Shown piece by piece: positions 1-7,554 of a DNA stretch of 64,000 nt. The translations under genes were made by a program, and so were the position numbers. Under the pieces are notes generated by a model. It worked only from the letters and a program-made list of their open reading frames with translations. It was not told the origin of the DNA and ran no database searches. Location: positions 17,696-81,695 of the forward strand of contig JBHIET010000003.1 of NCBI GenBank assembly GCA_046760785.1, read 5' to 3'. Positions within the stretch are counted from its first letter, which is position 1. Each line of letters opens with the position of its first letter. This DNA comes from JBHIET01 sp046760785 (GTDB lineage: Bacteria > Chloroflexota > Anaerolineae > B4-G1).

Positions 1-55
1 GCAGCAAGAGCAGCAAAATGAGGATGCCCACGTCGGGCAGTGCTTTGCGGATCAT
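1..55 (-). CDS. Start of a membrane protein, cut by the window edge
   Basis: Reading leftwards from an ATG at 55, the frame stays open to the window edge and encodes MIRKALPDVGILILLLLL, the beginning of a hydrophobic segment. This fits the first transmembrane helix of an integral membrane protein, and such proteins often follow polyprenyl-phosphate glycosyltransferases like the one just upstream. The frame is open back to about 145, but no ATG, GTG or TTG lies between there and 55. No convincing ribosome binding site is visible. Only about 18 residues can be seen, so the family cannot be named. Confidence 0.45.
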   Translation of the reverse strand, partial: MIRKALPDVGILILLLLL

Positions 56-90
56 ATCCAGCCGTCTGACGTCGCTGACGACACACCGCC

Positions 91-148
91 TGAAGAGCCA
101 GTGCTGGGCAGGTTGCAGCCCAGCGCCGTCTGTTCACGACGGCGTACC
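91..148. repeat. Double-hairpin repeat element, copy A
   Basis: The element holds two adjacent stem-loops: TGGGC/GCCCA, and CGCCGTC/GACGGCG around the loop TGTTCAC. A second copy lies at 51464-51517, with the same flank (CCTGAAGAGC) and the same TGTTCAC loop. Some stem bases differ between copies, yet pairing is kept, including one G-U pair. Copy A covers the 3' end of the glycosyltransferase gene. Confidence 0.55.
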
Positions 149-886
149 TGGCAACCGGTCACTTGGCCGCAGGCGGTGATGCCGCCAGCGCACCTCCCAC
201 ACCCGCAGCGCCGCTTCGGTCTTGACCAACATCGTCATCTTCGAGTGGCCAACACGCCGGTCCTCGAAGCAGATGGGAATTTCCAGCACGCGATAGCCCA
301 GCCGCTCGGCCACGTAGGCCATCTCGACCTGGAAGACATAGCCCTGCGAGCGGATGCGGTGCAGACCGAGACCCTGCAACGTCTCCCGACGCCAGCACTT
401 AAACCCCGCGGTGGCGTCCTTGACCTTGCACCCCAGGATCAGCCGGGTGTAGACGCTGTTAGCCCACCAGGAAAGCAGCCAGCGGCCCCAGCCCCACTGC
501 TCGTCCGTCCCACCGCCCCGAACGTAGCGGGATCCCACAACCACATCGTAATCTTGGACATGCTCGAGAAATTGGGGGATATAACTGGGGGAATGGGAAA
601 AGTCACAGTCCATCTGGACGATGAAATCGGCGCCGTGTTCCAAAGCCCAACGGAACCCATCTATGTAAGCCCGACCCAGACCACGCGGGCCGGTGCGGTG
701 CAACACGTGTACCCGACCCAAGTACTGAGCAGTTAACTCGTCGGCAATGCGACCGGTGCCATCGGGCGATTCATCATCCACGATCAGAACATCCAAAGTG
801 GAGATGCCCAGGCCAAACAGTGCCTCGGTCATAGGCCCGACATTTTCGGCCTCGTTGTAGGTGGGGACGACAACAGTCAATTCCAC
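134..886 (-). CDS. GT2 glycosyltransferase, polyprenyl-phosphate mannosyltransferase-like
   Basis: This 250-residue protein resembles dolichyl/polyprenyl-phosphate mannose synthases of the GT-A, family 2 fold. They transfer a sugar from a nucleotide donor to a lipid phosphate at the cytoplasmic membrane face. It starts with VELTVVVPTYNEAENV, has the nucleotide-binding acidic motif DDESPDGT near residue 37 and the metal-binding DCD near residue 93. The C-terminal part carries the usual GFKCWRRE and FEDRRVGHSKM blocks. There is no C-terminal transmembrane pair, so it is the soluble one-domain type. The start is GTG at 886 with a weak AGG-type site. The last codons lie in a double-hairpin repeat (91-148). 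Lipid-linked sugars would suit the PMT-like enzymes at 47-64 kb, but that link is inference. Confidence 0.85.
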   Translation of the reverse strand: MELTVVVPTYNEAENVGPMTEALFGLGISTLDVLIVDDESPDGTGRIADELTAQYLGRVHVLHRTGPRGLGRAYIDGFRWALEHGADFIVQMDCDFSHSPSYIPQFLEHVQDYDVVVGSRYVRGGGTDEQWGWGRWLLSWWANSVYTRLILGCKVKDATAGFKCWRRETLQGLGLHRIRSQGYVFQVEMAYVAERLGYRVLEIPICFEDRRVGHSKMTMLVKTEAALRVWEVRWRHHRLRPSDRLPGTPS

Positions 887-904
887 TGGAATACCTAACC
901 ACAG

Positions 905-951
905 AAAAAACCGGCCAGATGCAGGGCCTGGGTTACAGGCCTGTCAGCCGG
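905..951 (-). terminator. Intrinsic terminator after the roadblock-V4R-regulator operon
   Basis: On the minus strand CCGGC at 951-947 pairs with GCCGG, with an inner GGCCTG/CAGGCC stem, followed directly by six T residues (905-910 on the plus strand). It lies between the response regulator stop at 984 and the GTG of the glycosyltransferase at 886, so it probably separates the two transcription units or allows limited readthrough. Confidence 0.75.
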
Positions 952-983
952 GGTCTGGACTGTTTGTGGCCCAATCTGCGCAC

Positions 984-1853
984 CTAACCCGCGCGTTGAG
1001 TTTCAACGATAGCCTGTTTCAAGTCCGCCAGACTGCCAAAGGAGTGCGCTGACGACTTGAGCACCCCCATGGTGACATCCAAGTGCGGCAACCCCGAATC
1101 AGGGTTCGCTTGCTTGGCCTCCCAGTCTACACGAGGGTAGAAAAAGGCCATCGCTTCGTTCAGCCGCACCTCAAGGGCACGCTGAACGCGCTCTACCCTG
1201 GCCAGTCTCATAACGACGCAGAAACCTGTATCGTTCAAATGGCCCACAAATGCATGGGGATCGCAGCTCTCGTTCACAACGTGGCTCAGCATCAGCGCCA
1301 CGGCACGTACCACATCATCTCGCGCCACAAAGCCATAGGTTTCGGCAAACTCATCCAGCCCATGCAGTCCTACGGAGAGCACCGCCCAGTCAGAACAGCC
1401 CAGCAGTTCGCGCAAGCGCTCATCAAGCAGTAACACAGAGGGTAGACCCGTGATGGGATGAGACAGCGGCCCAAGTCTAGAACGGCGCAGCACATTGCGC
1501 ACCCTCAAGCGCAGTTCCTGAACATCGAATGGCTTGGTGATGTAGTCGGCAGCGCCTAATCCCAACCCCATCAATTTATCTCCTCGTTGGCGTCTCTCGG
1601 TCAGGAAAATAACTGGGACGTGTTCGGTGCGCCGATGAGCACGCAGGTGACGACATACTTCATAGCCATCAATATCCGGCAGGCGGATGTCCAGCACAAC
1701 GAGGTCAGGGGTAGTCTTCTCTATGAAGGCCAAAGCGTCCTCCCCCCACCCTACCGCGGTAACCTGATAGCCCTGCGCCTCAAAGTACGAAGTCAACATT
1801 CCAGCCGTGTTCACCTGATCCTCCACGATGAGGATATGAGGAGCTTCCGCCAT
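984..1853 (-). CDS. Response regulator with a degenerate GGDEF-like output domain
   Basis: The 289-residue protein has an N-terminal receiver domain (residues 5-125) with the acidic pair E11-D12, phosphoacceptor D55 in VVLDIRLPD, T85 and K107. Residues 135-285 align in outline with a GGDEF fold: GLPSVLLLDERL, then VLSVGLHGLDEFAETYG, then FVGHLNDTGFCVV. The catalytic GGDEF signature is replaced by HLNDTG, so cyclic-di-GMP synthesis is unlikely; the domain may bind nucleotide or serve as a protein interface. It is the last gene of an operon with V4R and roadblock proteins, 52 nt after the V4R stop. The start at 1853 has a GAAGGTG site. Confidence 0.8.
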   Translation of the reverse strand: MAEAPHILIVEDQVNTAGMLTSYFEAQGYQVTAVGWGEDALAFIEKTTPDLVVLDIRLPDIDGYEVCRHLRAHRRTEHVPVIFLTERRQRGDKLMGLGLGAADYITKPFDVQELRLRVRNVLRRSRLGPLSHPITGLPSVLLLDERLRELLGCSDWAVLSVGLHGLDEFAETYGFVARDDVVRAVALMLSHVVNESCDPHAFVGHLNDTGFCVVMRLARVERVQRALEVRLNEAMAFFYPRVDWEAKQANPDSGLPHLDVTMGVLKSSAHSFGSLADLKQAIVETQRAG

Positions 1854-1904
1854 ATTTTTTTCACCTTCCCCCAGAACACATGAGAAACGAATCTATCGGC
1901 ACAT

Positions 1905-2537
1905 CTACCCTATTGGCTCCTTGTAGATGGCGAACGTGCAGGTCTCCCCGCCCACAGCTACACACTCGACCTCCTCCACCCGGAACTTGAGCCCACCGCT
2001 GACCCAGTGTAGCGCTTCCTCCAGTAGCCCTTTGGCCGCGAAGCAGATTGGCCGGTCGGCCGTGCGGCCCCAGCAAACTGGACATAGGTGTATAATATAG
2101 ACGTAATGGTCACCACGGTCCTCGACGGTGCTCTTCTGGTCACTGAACTGGCTGAAGACCTTCGCCATCGCCGGGAGGCCGGCCTTGAGCTTGGCGCCCA
2201 GTGGCAGCACCTTAAAAGCCAAGTCGCTGACCCCGACCATGGCGCCCATCTTCTGCCCGCCTCGGGCAAAGCCAACCCGTCCGGCCCGCAACTGGAGCCC
2301 GCGCCCCCCGCGCGCCCCATACATCTCCTCCAGCGCCCCCATCAGAGCCGAGAAGTCCGCAAAGTCGAACTCCTTTTTCAAGTTAGCAGGCGGGTAATTG
2401 TCAATCAGATGTGATAGACCAGCCAGGTTGAGGATGGCATTTAGGCCGTTTCTTCCCATGACTTCTTCCATCGCTTCGAGGGTGAAGCGAACAATCATAT
2501 TGGTGTAGTAATAACCACTTGGTTCAATCCGCGCCAC
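1905..2537 (-). CDS. V4R-domain protein
   Basis: This 210-residue protein carries a V4R (4-vinyl reductase) domain in its C-terminal half. The family signature is visible: a CPVCW cysteine pair, RPICFAAKGLLEEALHW, and ECVAVGGETCTFAI near the C-terminus. V4R domains are small-molecule or hydrocarbon binding sensors that also occur outside pigment biosynthesis. The N-terminal half (residues 1-90) is helical and contains SHLIDNYPPANLKKEFDFADFSALM. Translation starts at GTG 2537 behind GGAGG. Its place between a roadblock protein and a response regulator suggests signalling rather than chlorophyll synthesis. The ligand is unknown. Confidence 0.8.
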   Translation of the reverse strand: MARIEPSGYYYTNMIVRFTLEAMEEVMGRNGLNAILNLAGLSHLIDNYPPANLKKEFDFADFSALMGALEEMYGARGGRGLQLRAGRVGFARGGQKMGAMVGVSDLAFKVLPLGAKLKAGLPAMAKVFSQFSDQKSTVEDRGDHYVYIIHLCPVCWGRTADRPICFAAKGLLEEALHWVSGGLKFRVEEVECVAVGGETCTFAIYKEPIG

Positions 2538-2569
2538 TTTATGGCCTCCTTCTGGTGTTTCGTCTACTA

Positions 2570-2950
2570 CTAGGCTTCCAGAATGTCAGCCAGGTCTTCG
2601 GACGCACGGCGCATATCCAGAAAGAGCAGGCCCAGCTTGGTCTGTTGACGGGCCAGCACGGTCAAGACAGCCTCCTCACCAACGGCACGAAGAACGACAT
2701 AGCCGTTCTCTCCCTTCACGTACACCTCGTCCAATATGCCGCGTCCCAACTCGCCAGCAATGCGCTCACCCAAAGAAAGCATTGCGGCGGACATTGCGGC
2801 GACCCGATCCTCTTCCACGCCCGTTGGGAGAGAAGAGGCCATCGTGAGTCCATCTACGCTCACGACAGACGTAGCCTCTACATCTGGCGTGTTCATCTGC
2901 AGCTCCTGTAGCCGCCTTACCAGTCGCTCAGTTCGGGACCTCTCTGCCAT
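2570..2950 (-). CDS. Roadblock/LC7-domain protein
   Basis: The product is a 126-residue single-domain roadblock/LC7 protein. The pattern TPDVEATSVVSVDGLTMAS, then DRVAAMSAAMLSLGERIAGELG, then YVVLRAVGEEAVLTVLAR is typical of bacterial MglB-type proteins, which form dimers and act on small Ras-like GTPases or as scaffolds. No partner GTPase gene is nearby. The frame is open further upstream, but ATG 2950 has a perfect GGAGG site six bases away and the -10 box at 3004-3009 leaves no room for a longer form. It is the first gene of the roadblock-V4R-regulator operon. Confidence 0.85.
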   Translation of the reverse strand: MAERSRTERLVRRLQELQMNTPDVEATSVVSVDGLTMASSLPTGVEEDRVAAMSAAMLSLGERIAGELGRGILDEVYVKGENGYVVLRAVGEEAVLTVLARQQTKLGLLFLDMRRASEDLADILEA

Positions 2951-3003
2951 TACTGCCTCCCTGATGTTTCCTTGGTGCTGATGCCTTGAGTCGCATGGGT
3001 GTG

Positions 3004-3032
3004 AGACTACCACATGTAGCACAGATTGTCAA
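3004..3032 (-). promoter_or_regulatory. Sigma70-type promoter for the roadblock operon
   Basis: The minus strand reads TTGACA (3032-3027), 17 bases, TAGTCT (3009-3004). The expected start of transcription is near 2997, about 45 nt before the roadblock ATG. Confidence 0.75.
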
Positions 3033-3195
3033 GCGAACGGCGTTATTTTACGGCGATTTGGCAAAAAGGGCAAACCCGTGCATGAGCAAGATCCCGAAGC
3101 AGAGCAACTGTGCGTGCGCACCAGCCACGGTTTGCCCGTTCACCCGCAACCACCATTGTGGGGGCATCCCAGGCAAGGCGATGCTTACAAAGGGC

Positions 3196-3224
3196 TTGCC
3201 TTTCGATGTGCCTGCTGGTACAAT
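3196..3224 (+). promoter_or_regulatory. Sigma70-type promoter upstream of the 3321 gene
   Basis: TTGCCT (3196-3201), a 17-base spacer and TACAAT (3219-3224) lie about 95 nt before the ATG at 3321. The rest of the 2951-3320 gap shows only these two divergent promoters. Confidence 0.6.
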
Positions 3225-3320
3225 AACCACAAGAGCGGGCGTCCTTTCTAATCGGGCTGTGGGCCATGCAAGTTGCATCCCCACGTTGCCCGCCCTGCTC
3301 TCAGACGGTCAGGAGGACGT

Positions 3321-3710
3321 ATGAGTACGCCGCTTGTCTCCAGTGAACAACTCGAGATAATCATTCGCCAGATGCCGCACGGTTTCACGATCCTCGATTT
3401 TGCGGATGCCTTTGAGGAGCAATTCCCGCATCTCTGGCGTAGGCTGGTGGAGCGATATGGCCTCTACGGGTCTGGCACCCGCTATTCGGCGCTGACTTAT
3501 CTGAGCAACCGGCTCAGCGCCTACTCCAGGCGGAAGCGGCCGGGGTTGCTGGAACCGACGCCGGTGGGATGGAAGCCGGAGGAGGGGCGCTATCTGCGGC
3601 GCACCACGGCTCAGGAACGGCAACACTTTGGCAGCCCCTGGATCGTTATTTACCGCCGGCGACGAACCAAAGAGGACACCGGCGCGACGGAGCGAGCCAC
3701 GTCAGAATAG
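3321..3710 (+). CDS. Small protein of unknown function, possibly winged-helix-like
   Basis: The ATG at 3321 follows AGGAGG by four bases and opens a 129-residue protein that I do not recognise. Residues 8-60 look helical with an HTH-like rhythm (LEIIIRQMPHGFTILDFAD, then YSALTYLSNRLSAYSRRKRPG), followed by a short beta-rich basic tail (SPWIVIYRRRRTK). A DNA-binding role is possible but rests only on this pattern and the basic composition. The alcohol dehydrogenase starts 10 nt after its stop, so the two are probably co-transcribed. Confidence 0.6.
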   Translation: MSTPLVSSEQLEIIIRQMPHGFTILDFADAFEEQFPHLWRRLVERYGLYGSGTRYSALTYLSNRLSAYSRRKRPGLLEPTPVGWKPEEGRYLRRTTAQERQHFGSPWIVIYRRRRTKEDTGATERATSE

Positions 3711-3720
3711 GAGATGCTTG

Positions 3721-4734
3721 ATGAAGGCGATGCTTCTATGTAAACCCAGACCGGCCGAAGAACAACCGCTGGAATTAACGGAACTGCCACTGCCGGAACC
3801 CGGCCCCGGTGAGATTCGCCTGGCCGTGCGGGCCTGCGGGGTCTGCCGCACCGATCTGCACACGGTGGAGGGCGACCTGGAGTTGCCTAAACTGCCGCTG
3901 GTTCCGGGCCACCAGATCGTGGGCCTGGTGGCAGCGCAGGGAGTGGGTGCGACGCGCTTTGCGGAGGGGCAGCGGGTGGGGGTACCCTGGCTCTACCGCA
4001 CCTGCGGCGCGTGCGAGTTCTGCCGGCGGGGGCTGGAGAACCTGTGTGAGAACGCGCAGTTCACCGGCCTCCACGCCGACGGCGGCTACGCTCAAGGCAT
4101 GGTCGTCCCCCAGGACTTCGCCTACCCCATCCCAGAGGCTTTCTCCGACGTGCAGGCCGCGCCGCTTCTCTGCGCCGGCATCATCGGCTACCGGGCACTG
4201 CGGCTGAGCGAGGTGCAGCCCGGCCAGCGACTGGGGATGTACGGCTTCGGAGGTTCGGCCCACGTCACCATCCAGGTGGCCCGCTACCAGGGCTGCCAGG
4301 TCTACGTCTTCACCCGCAGCGAGGGTCACCAGCGGTTGGCACGGGAACTGGGCGCCGTGTGGGTGGGTCGCGCGGAGGACACACCCCCGGCCAGGATGCA
4401 CTCTAGCATCATCTTCGCCCCGGCGGGCAGGCTCGTGCCGGAGGCGCTGCGGGTGCTGGAGCGGGGTGGCACGCTGGCGCTGGCCGGGGTGACGATGACC
4501 CCCATCCCCGAAATGGACTACGAGCTGCTCTACTGGGAGCGGACGGTGCGCAGCGTGGCCAACTTTACCCGGCAAGACGCCGAGGAACTGCTACAGGTCG
4601 CTGCCGAGATCCCCATCCAGACCACGGTGCAGACCTTCCCTCTGGAGGCAGCCAACGAAGCCCTCCTGGCCCTCAAGCGCAGCGAGATTGACGGGACGGG
4701 GGTGCTGGTGGTAGAACAACAGATTGCAGGATAG
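3721..4734 (+). CDS. Zinc-dependent medium-chain alcohol dehydrogenase
   Basis: This 337-residue MDR-superfamily enzyme would interconvert alcohols and aldehydes with NAD(P). The catalytic-zinc region shows CGVCRTD (ligand C42) and GHQIVG (H64, with Gln where classical enzymes have Glu). The structural-zinc lobe has the four-cysteine pattern CGACEFCRRGLENLC. The Rossmann segment MYGFGGSAHVTIQVA matches the GFGG-type variant of the zinc-dependent subfamily. ATG 3721 has an AGGAG site seven bases upstream, inside the tail of the preceding gene. The substrate cannot be predicted. It converges on the cysteine synthase, with only a weak GCCCTG/CAGGGC hairpin near 4749-4766 between them. Confidence 0.88.
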   Translation: MKAMLLCKPRPAEEQPLELTELPLPEPGPGEIRLAVRACGVCRTDLHTVEGDLELPKLPLVPGHQIVGLVAAQGVGATRFAEGQRVGVPWLYRTCGACEFCRRGLENLCENAQFTGLHADGGYAQGMVVPQDFAYPIPEAFSDVQAAPLLCAGIIGYRALRLSEVQPGQRLGMYGFGGSAHVTIQVARYQGCQVYVFTRSEGHQRLARELGAVWVGRAEDTPPARMHSSIIFAPAGRLVPEALRVLERGGTLALAGVTMTPIPEMDYELLYWERTVRSVANFTRQDAEELLQVAAEIPIQTTVQTFPLEAANEALLALKRSEIDGTGVLVVEQQIAG

Positions 4735-4852
4735 TAACGGAAGCATTTGCCCTGGTCCGTCAGGGCCAACGAGCCTTTGGAGCAGACAACACCGGCGAAA
4801 TTGGACACCCACTGCGCGTTTCAAATGCGTGGGAGGTTGTTGAACGGCAGGG

Positions 4853-5863
4853 CTACTTTGCCCAGAAGGATGCGCTGGCGTACTTGAATCCGCCGTCGGG
4901 AAGCAACGCGACGACGACACCACGCGCCAGTTTCCGGGCCACCCGCAGCGCGGCAACCACCGCCGCCCCGGCCGAGATACCCACGAAAAGCCCCTCCTGG
5001 CGAGCCAGCCAGCGGGCCATCGCCTGCGCCTCCTCGGTGTTTACCTCGACGATGCGATCCACGAGACCGGGATTGTAAATGGCCGGGACCTCTGCTGTGG
5101 CCAGGTGCTTCAGGCCCGCGATGCCGTGCTGAGCGCTATCGGGCTGCACGCCGATCAGTTGGACTGTCGGTGACCGCTCCCGCAGGTAGCGCCCTGTGCC
5201 CATCATCGTCCCGCTGGTGCCCAGACCGGCCACAAAGTGGGTGATTTTCCCTTCCGTCTGTTGCCAGATTTCGGGACCGGTGGTGGTGTAGTGGGCCAGC
5301 GGGTTGGCGGGATTGCTGTACTGGTCGGCGTGAAAGTACCGGTCGGGCTCGGCGGCCACCAGCTCCTGGACCAGGTGGCGCGCCCCATCTATTCCAGCAG
5401 CAGGGTCAGTGAGAGTCAGTTGTGCCCCGTAGGCGCGCAGGATCTGTACCCGCTCTGGGCTGGCGTTGGCGGGCAGCGTCAACTGGACCGGGAAGCCCAG
5501 CGCCGCGCCGAGCATAGCGTAGGCGATGCCGGTGTTGCCGGAGGTGGCGTCAATCAGCGTCTTCCCGGGGGCCAGCGCACTGGTCCGCATTGCCTCCCGG
5601 ACAATGGAGAGGGCCGCGCGGTCCTTGACCGAGCCACCGGGGTTCAATCCCTCCAGCTTGGCATAGAGCGCGACCGTGGGGGGCAGCGTGCCGATCACGC
5701 GGACCAGTGGCACCAGTGGCGTCCGCCCGACCAGGGATGTGAGGGGTGGGTATGAACTGTCGCGTGCGGAAAGCGGGGCCACGGACGCCCGGTCGCGCGG
5801 CGGAGAGATGGCGAGAGGCCCCAGGGGGTCAATGCGTTGCGTCCGGTCGTGCGTCTGTATCAT
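4853..5863 (-). CDS. Cysteine synthase (O-acetylserine sulfhydrylase family)
   Basis: A fold-type II PLP enzyme of 336 residues that would make cysteine from an O-acetylated or O-phosphorylated serine and sulfide. The PLP lysine is K80 in GGSVKDRAA, the substrate loop is ATSGNTGIAYAM near residue 100, and the phosphate-binding glycine run appears as GLGTSGTMMGTGRYL. ATG 5863 is chosen because GGGAGGAG sits just upstream. The first 40 residues form a family-atypical leader (IDPLGPLAISPPRDRAS) before the usual TSLVGRTPLV start. The gene is preceded by a roughly 215-nt structured leader ending in a terminator, which suggests control by attenuation. Confidence 0.9.
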   Translation of the reverse strand: MIQTHDRTQRIDPLGPLAISPPRDRASVAPLSARDSSYPPLTSLVGRTPLVPLVRVIGTLPPTVALYAKLEGLNPGGSVKDRAALSIVREAMRTSALAPGKTLIDATSGNTGIAYAMLGAALGFPVQLTLPANASPERVQILRAYGAQLTLTDPAAGIDGARHLVQELVAAEPDRYFHADQYSNPANPLAHYTTTGPEIWQQTEGKITHFVAGLGTSGTMMGTGRYLRERSPTVQLIGVQPDSAQHGIAGLKHLATAEVPAIYNPGLVDRIVEVNTEEAQAMARWLARQEGLFVGISAGAAVVAALRVARKLARGVVVALLPDGGFKYASASFWAK

Positions 5864-5906
5864 CGGTTTCTCCTCCCAAAGCATGCGATCTCCAGGCCGG
5901 GGATAC

Positions 5907-5977
5907 AAAAAAGCCAACCTCGCTCACCGGCGAGGCCCTCGAGGTCCTGCGAGGGCGCTCCGCCTGACTCGGTTGGC
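5907..5977 (-). terminator. Leader terminator upstream of the cysteine synthase
   Basis: On the minus strand GCCAACC (5977-5971) pairs with GGTTGGC (5919-5913), followed by six T (5912-5907). Two small hairpins, CCCTCG/CGAGGG and CCTCG/CGAGG, fit inside this outer stem. It ends about 44 nt before the ATG, where a transcriptional switch would be expected. Confidence 0.65.
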
Positions 5978-6025
5978 CTGGAAGGAGACGCGCGCGTCCA
6001 GAGTCGAGGCGGCTAACGCCCTCGC
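5949..6025 (-). promoter_or_regulatory. Candidate anti-terminator stem in the cysteine synthase leader
   Basis: Three blocks pair in register: GCGAGGGCG (6025-6017) with CGCCCTCGC (5957-5949), CCGCCT (6012-6007) with AGGCGG (5965-5960), and GACTC (6005-6001) with GAGTC (5970-5966). The 5' arm of the terminator, GCCAACC, lies in the loop of this stem, so the two folds cannot easily coexist. I do not see T-box (GGTGG-ACC) or S-box hallmarks, so the effector is unknown. Confidence 0.55.
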
Positions 6026-6080
6026 TCCAGACAGACGCAACACAAGTGACGCGCAATTACAGCACTCATACCTGAACGCT

Positions 6081-6108
6081 ATTATCTCACAGTCCGGCAA
6101 ATCCGCAA
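6081..6108 (-). promoter_or_regulatory. Promoter of the cysteine synthase transcript
   Basis: TTGCGG (6108-6103), a 16-base spacer and GATAAT (6086-6081) on the minus strand place the start near 6074 and give a leader of about 210 nt. Confidence 0.6.
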
Positions 6109-6175
6109 GTTGGATCAAGGGGCGAGACTTGCGGCTGCTAGCTGGCCGGGCAGCGCAGCGGGGAGCCTAAGCTCA

Positions 6176-6194
6176 AAGTCCCCATCCCGGGGAC
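6176..6194 (-). terminator. Weak terminator-like hairpin downstream of hypE
   Basis: GTCCCC and GGGGAC pair around a short loop (6194-6179), followed by a poor TTTG tract. The rest of 6109-6311 shows no gene or site that I can support. Confidence 0.35.
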
Positions 6195-6311
6195 GTCACA
6201 CGCGGTGGATGGCCGCTTTTCCGTACCGTTCTGCGCTCAAGACGCCCCCGAGACGGTGGCTACGAGCTCGGGAAACGATCTACGCTGCTCAGGCTGAGTA
6301 GTAACACCAAA

Positions 6312-7328
6312 TCAACAGATACGCGGGAGTAGCTCTCCCACAGGCATATCCACCACGCGCCGGCCGCCGATGGTGGTGCGAGCCAGGACCATCCCTGGAT
6401 GCTCCTCGGTGACGACGCCGATGCGGGCCGCCTCCTGCCCTTGTGGGTGTGCTTGCATCGCCTCCAACGCTTGCGCTGCCTCCTGCGGCGGGACAAAGGC
6501 CACCAGCTTGCCCTCGTTGGCCACCGTCAGCGGGTCAAAGCCCAGCATCTCGCAGGCCGCCGCCACCGGGGGGCGCACGGGCACGGCCGCTTCCTCGATC
6601 TCGACACCGACCTGCGACGTCTCGGCCAGCTCGTTCAGCGCCGCCGCCAGCCCGCCCCGGGTGGGGTCGCGCAGGCAGTGGGTGTGCGGGGCGGCTGCCA
6701 ACAGCGCCTCCACCAGCCCGTTCAGCGGGGCGCTGTCGGAGAGGAGCTCGGTCTCGAACTCCAGCCCCTCCCGCTGGCTGAGGACGGCGATGCCGTGATC
6801 GCCCACCGTGCCGCTCAGGAGCACCACGTCGCCGGGCCGCGCCCGGTCGGGGCCAATCTCCACCCCCTCCGGCACCACCCCCACGCCGGCCGTGTTGACG
6901 TAGATGCCGTCTCCGTGCCCCTGTTCGACCACCTTCGTGTCGCCTGCCACGACCTGCACGCCCACTGCACGGGCCGCCTCCGCCATCGAGCGCACCACCC
7001 GCTCCAGCAAGTCCATCTCCAGCCCTTCCTCCAGGATGAACCCGGCCGTGAGCCACAGGGGATGCGCGCCGCTCATCGCCAGGTCGTTGACCGTGCCGTG
7101 GACGGCCAGCGAGCCGATGTCGCCGCCGGGGAAGAAGAGGGGCCGGACGACGAAGGAGTCGGTGGAGATCGCCAAGTGCTGATCGCCCATCGCTAATCGC
7201 AGGACGGTGGAATCGGCCAGTTGGCGCAGGTAGAGATTGTCCAGCGGGGCAGCAAAGACCTGGCAGATCAGGTCGTTCATCATCTTGCCGCCCGCGCCGT
7301 GGGCCATGCGGATGACGTGTTCTTTCAT
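6312..7328 (-). CDS. hypE: Hydrogenase maturation protein HypE
   Basis: HypE dehydrates a thiocarbamate on its own C-terminal cysteine to thiocyanate, which supplies the cyanide ligands of the [NiFe]-hydrogenase iron. The 338-residue product has the PurM-like ATP-binding fold: RMAHGAGGKMMNDLI at the start, STDSFVVRPLFFPGGDIGS, VVAGDTKVVE and RDPTRGGLAAALNELA. It ends in PRIC with the required terminal Cys. Start 7328 has AGGAG about 10 bases upstream. The frame extends to 7484, but the extra residues belong to a reverse-transcriptase-like remnant. No other hyp genes are present here, so hypE seems detached from its usual hypCD neighbours. Confidence 0.9.
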   Translation of the reverse strand: MKEHVIRMAHGAGGKMMNDLICQVFAAPLDNLYLRQLADSTVLRLAMGDQHLAISTDSFVVRPLFFPGGDIGSLAVHGTVNDLAMSGAHPLWLTAGFILEEGLEMDLLERVVRSMAEAARAVGVQVVAGDTKVVEQGHGDGIYVNTAGVGVVPEGVEIGPDRARPGDVVLLSGTVGDHGIAVLSQREGLEFETELLSDSAPLNGLVEALLAAAPHTHCLRDPTRGGLAAALNELAETSQVGVEIEEAAVPVRPPVAAACEMLGFDPLTVANEGKLVAFVPPQEAAQALEAMQAHPQGQEAARIGVVTEEHPGMVLARTTIGGRRVVDMPVGELLPRIC

Positions 7329-7330
7329 GT

Positions 7331-7454
7331 AGGTGAGACTCCTGATTCTGCCCGCCTGGGTGCGGCTGTCGCCGAAGCGGGCGTGGTTGACCCAGCCCCG
7401 CACCGACTCAGTGACCCGTTCCAGCGGCAGCGCGCCGCCAGCAGTTAGAATCAT
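7331..7454 (-). pseudogene. Reverse transcriptase C-terminal remnant
   Basis: In frame directly upstream of hypE, the translation includes LERVTESVRGWVNHARFGDS. This resembles the C-terminal end of retron/DGR/group II-type reverse transcriptases (motifs such as S-x-x-x-W-x-x-H-x-R-x-G-D-T). Only about 40 residues remain and no catalytic YxDD motif is present, so it is a relic. The assignment rests on a short motif and is tentative. Confidence 0.4.
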
Positions 7455-7548
7455 TTCGCTTGATCTGCAACCTTTTGGCCCCAAAGTTGAGCAGGAACCC
7501 TACCTTATAGCCAGATGCTTTGAGGTTCGGTGGTTTCAAAACCGTAGA
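7453..7548 (-). pseudogene. GxxExxR-family C-terminal remnant
   Basis: The translation LKASGYKVGFLLNFGAKRLQ followed by IKR closely resembles the conserved C-terminal block of GxxExxR proteins. It is fused in frame to the end of the FGE-like remnant, and the family's N-terminal part with its name-giving motif is absent. GxxExxR genes are often scattered near mobile elements, in keeping with the debris on both sides. Confidence 0.5.
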
Positions 7549-7554
7549 ACCACT

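Noticed and set aside
1905..2537. Protochlorophyllide/4-vinyl reductase for bacteriochlorophyll synthesis
   Set aside because: Only the V4R domain is shared; there are no pigment genes nearby and the neighbours are signalling proteins.
5907..6108. T-box or SAM riboswitch in the cysteine synthase leader
   Set aside because: The conserved T-box antiterminator bulge and the S-box core motifs are not found; only the alternative pairing is supported.
7328..7484. N-terminal extension of HypE to 7484
   Set aside because: The extra residues do not match HypE and resemble a reverse-transcriptase end; a ribosome site precedes the start at 7328.
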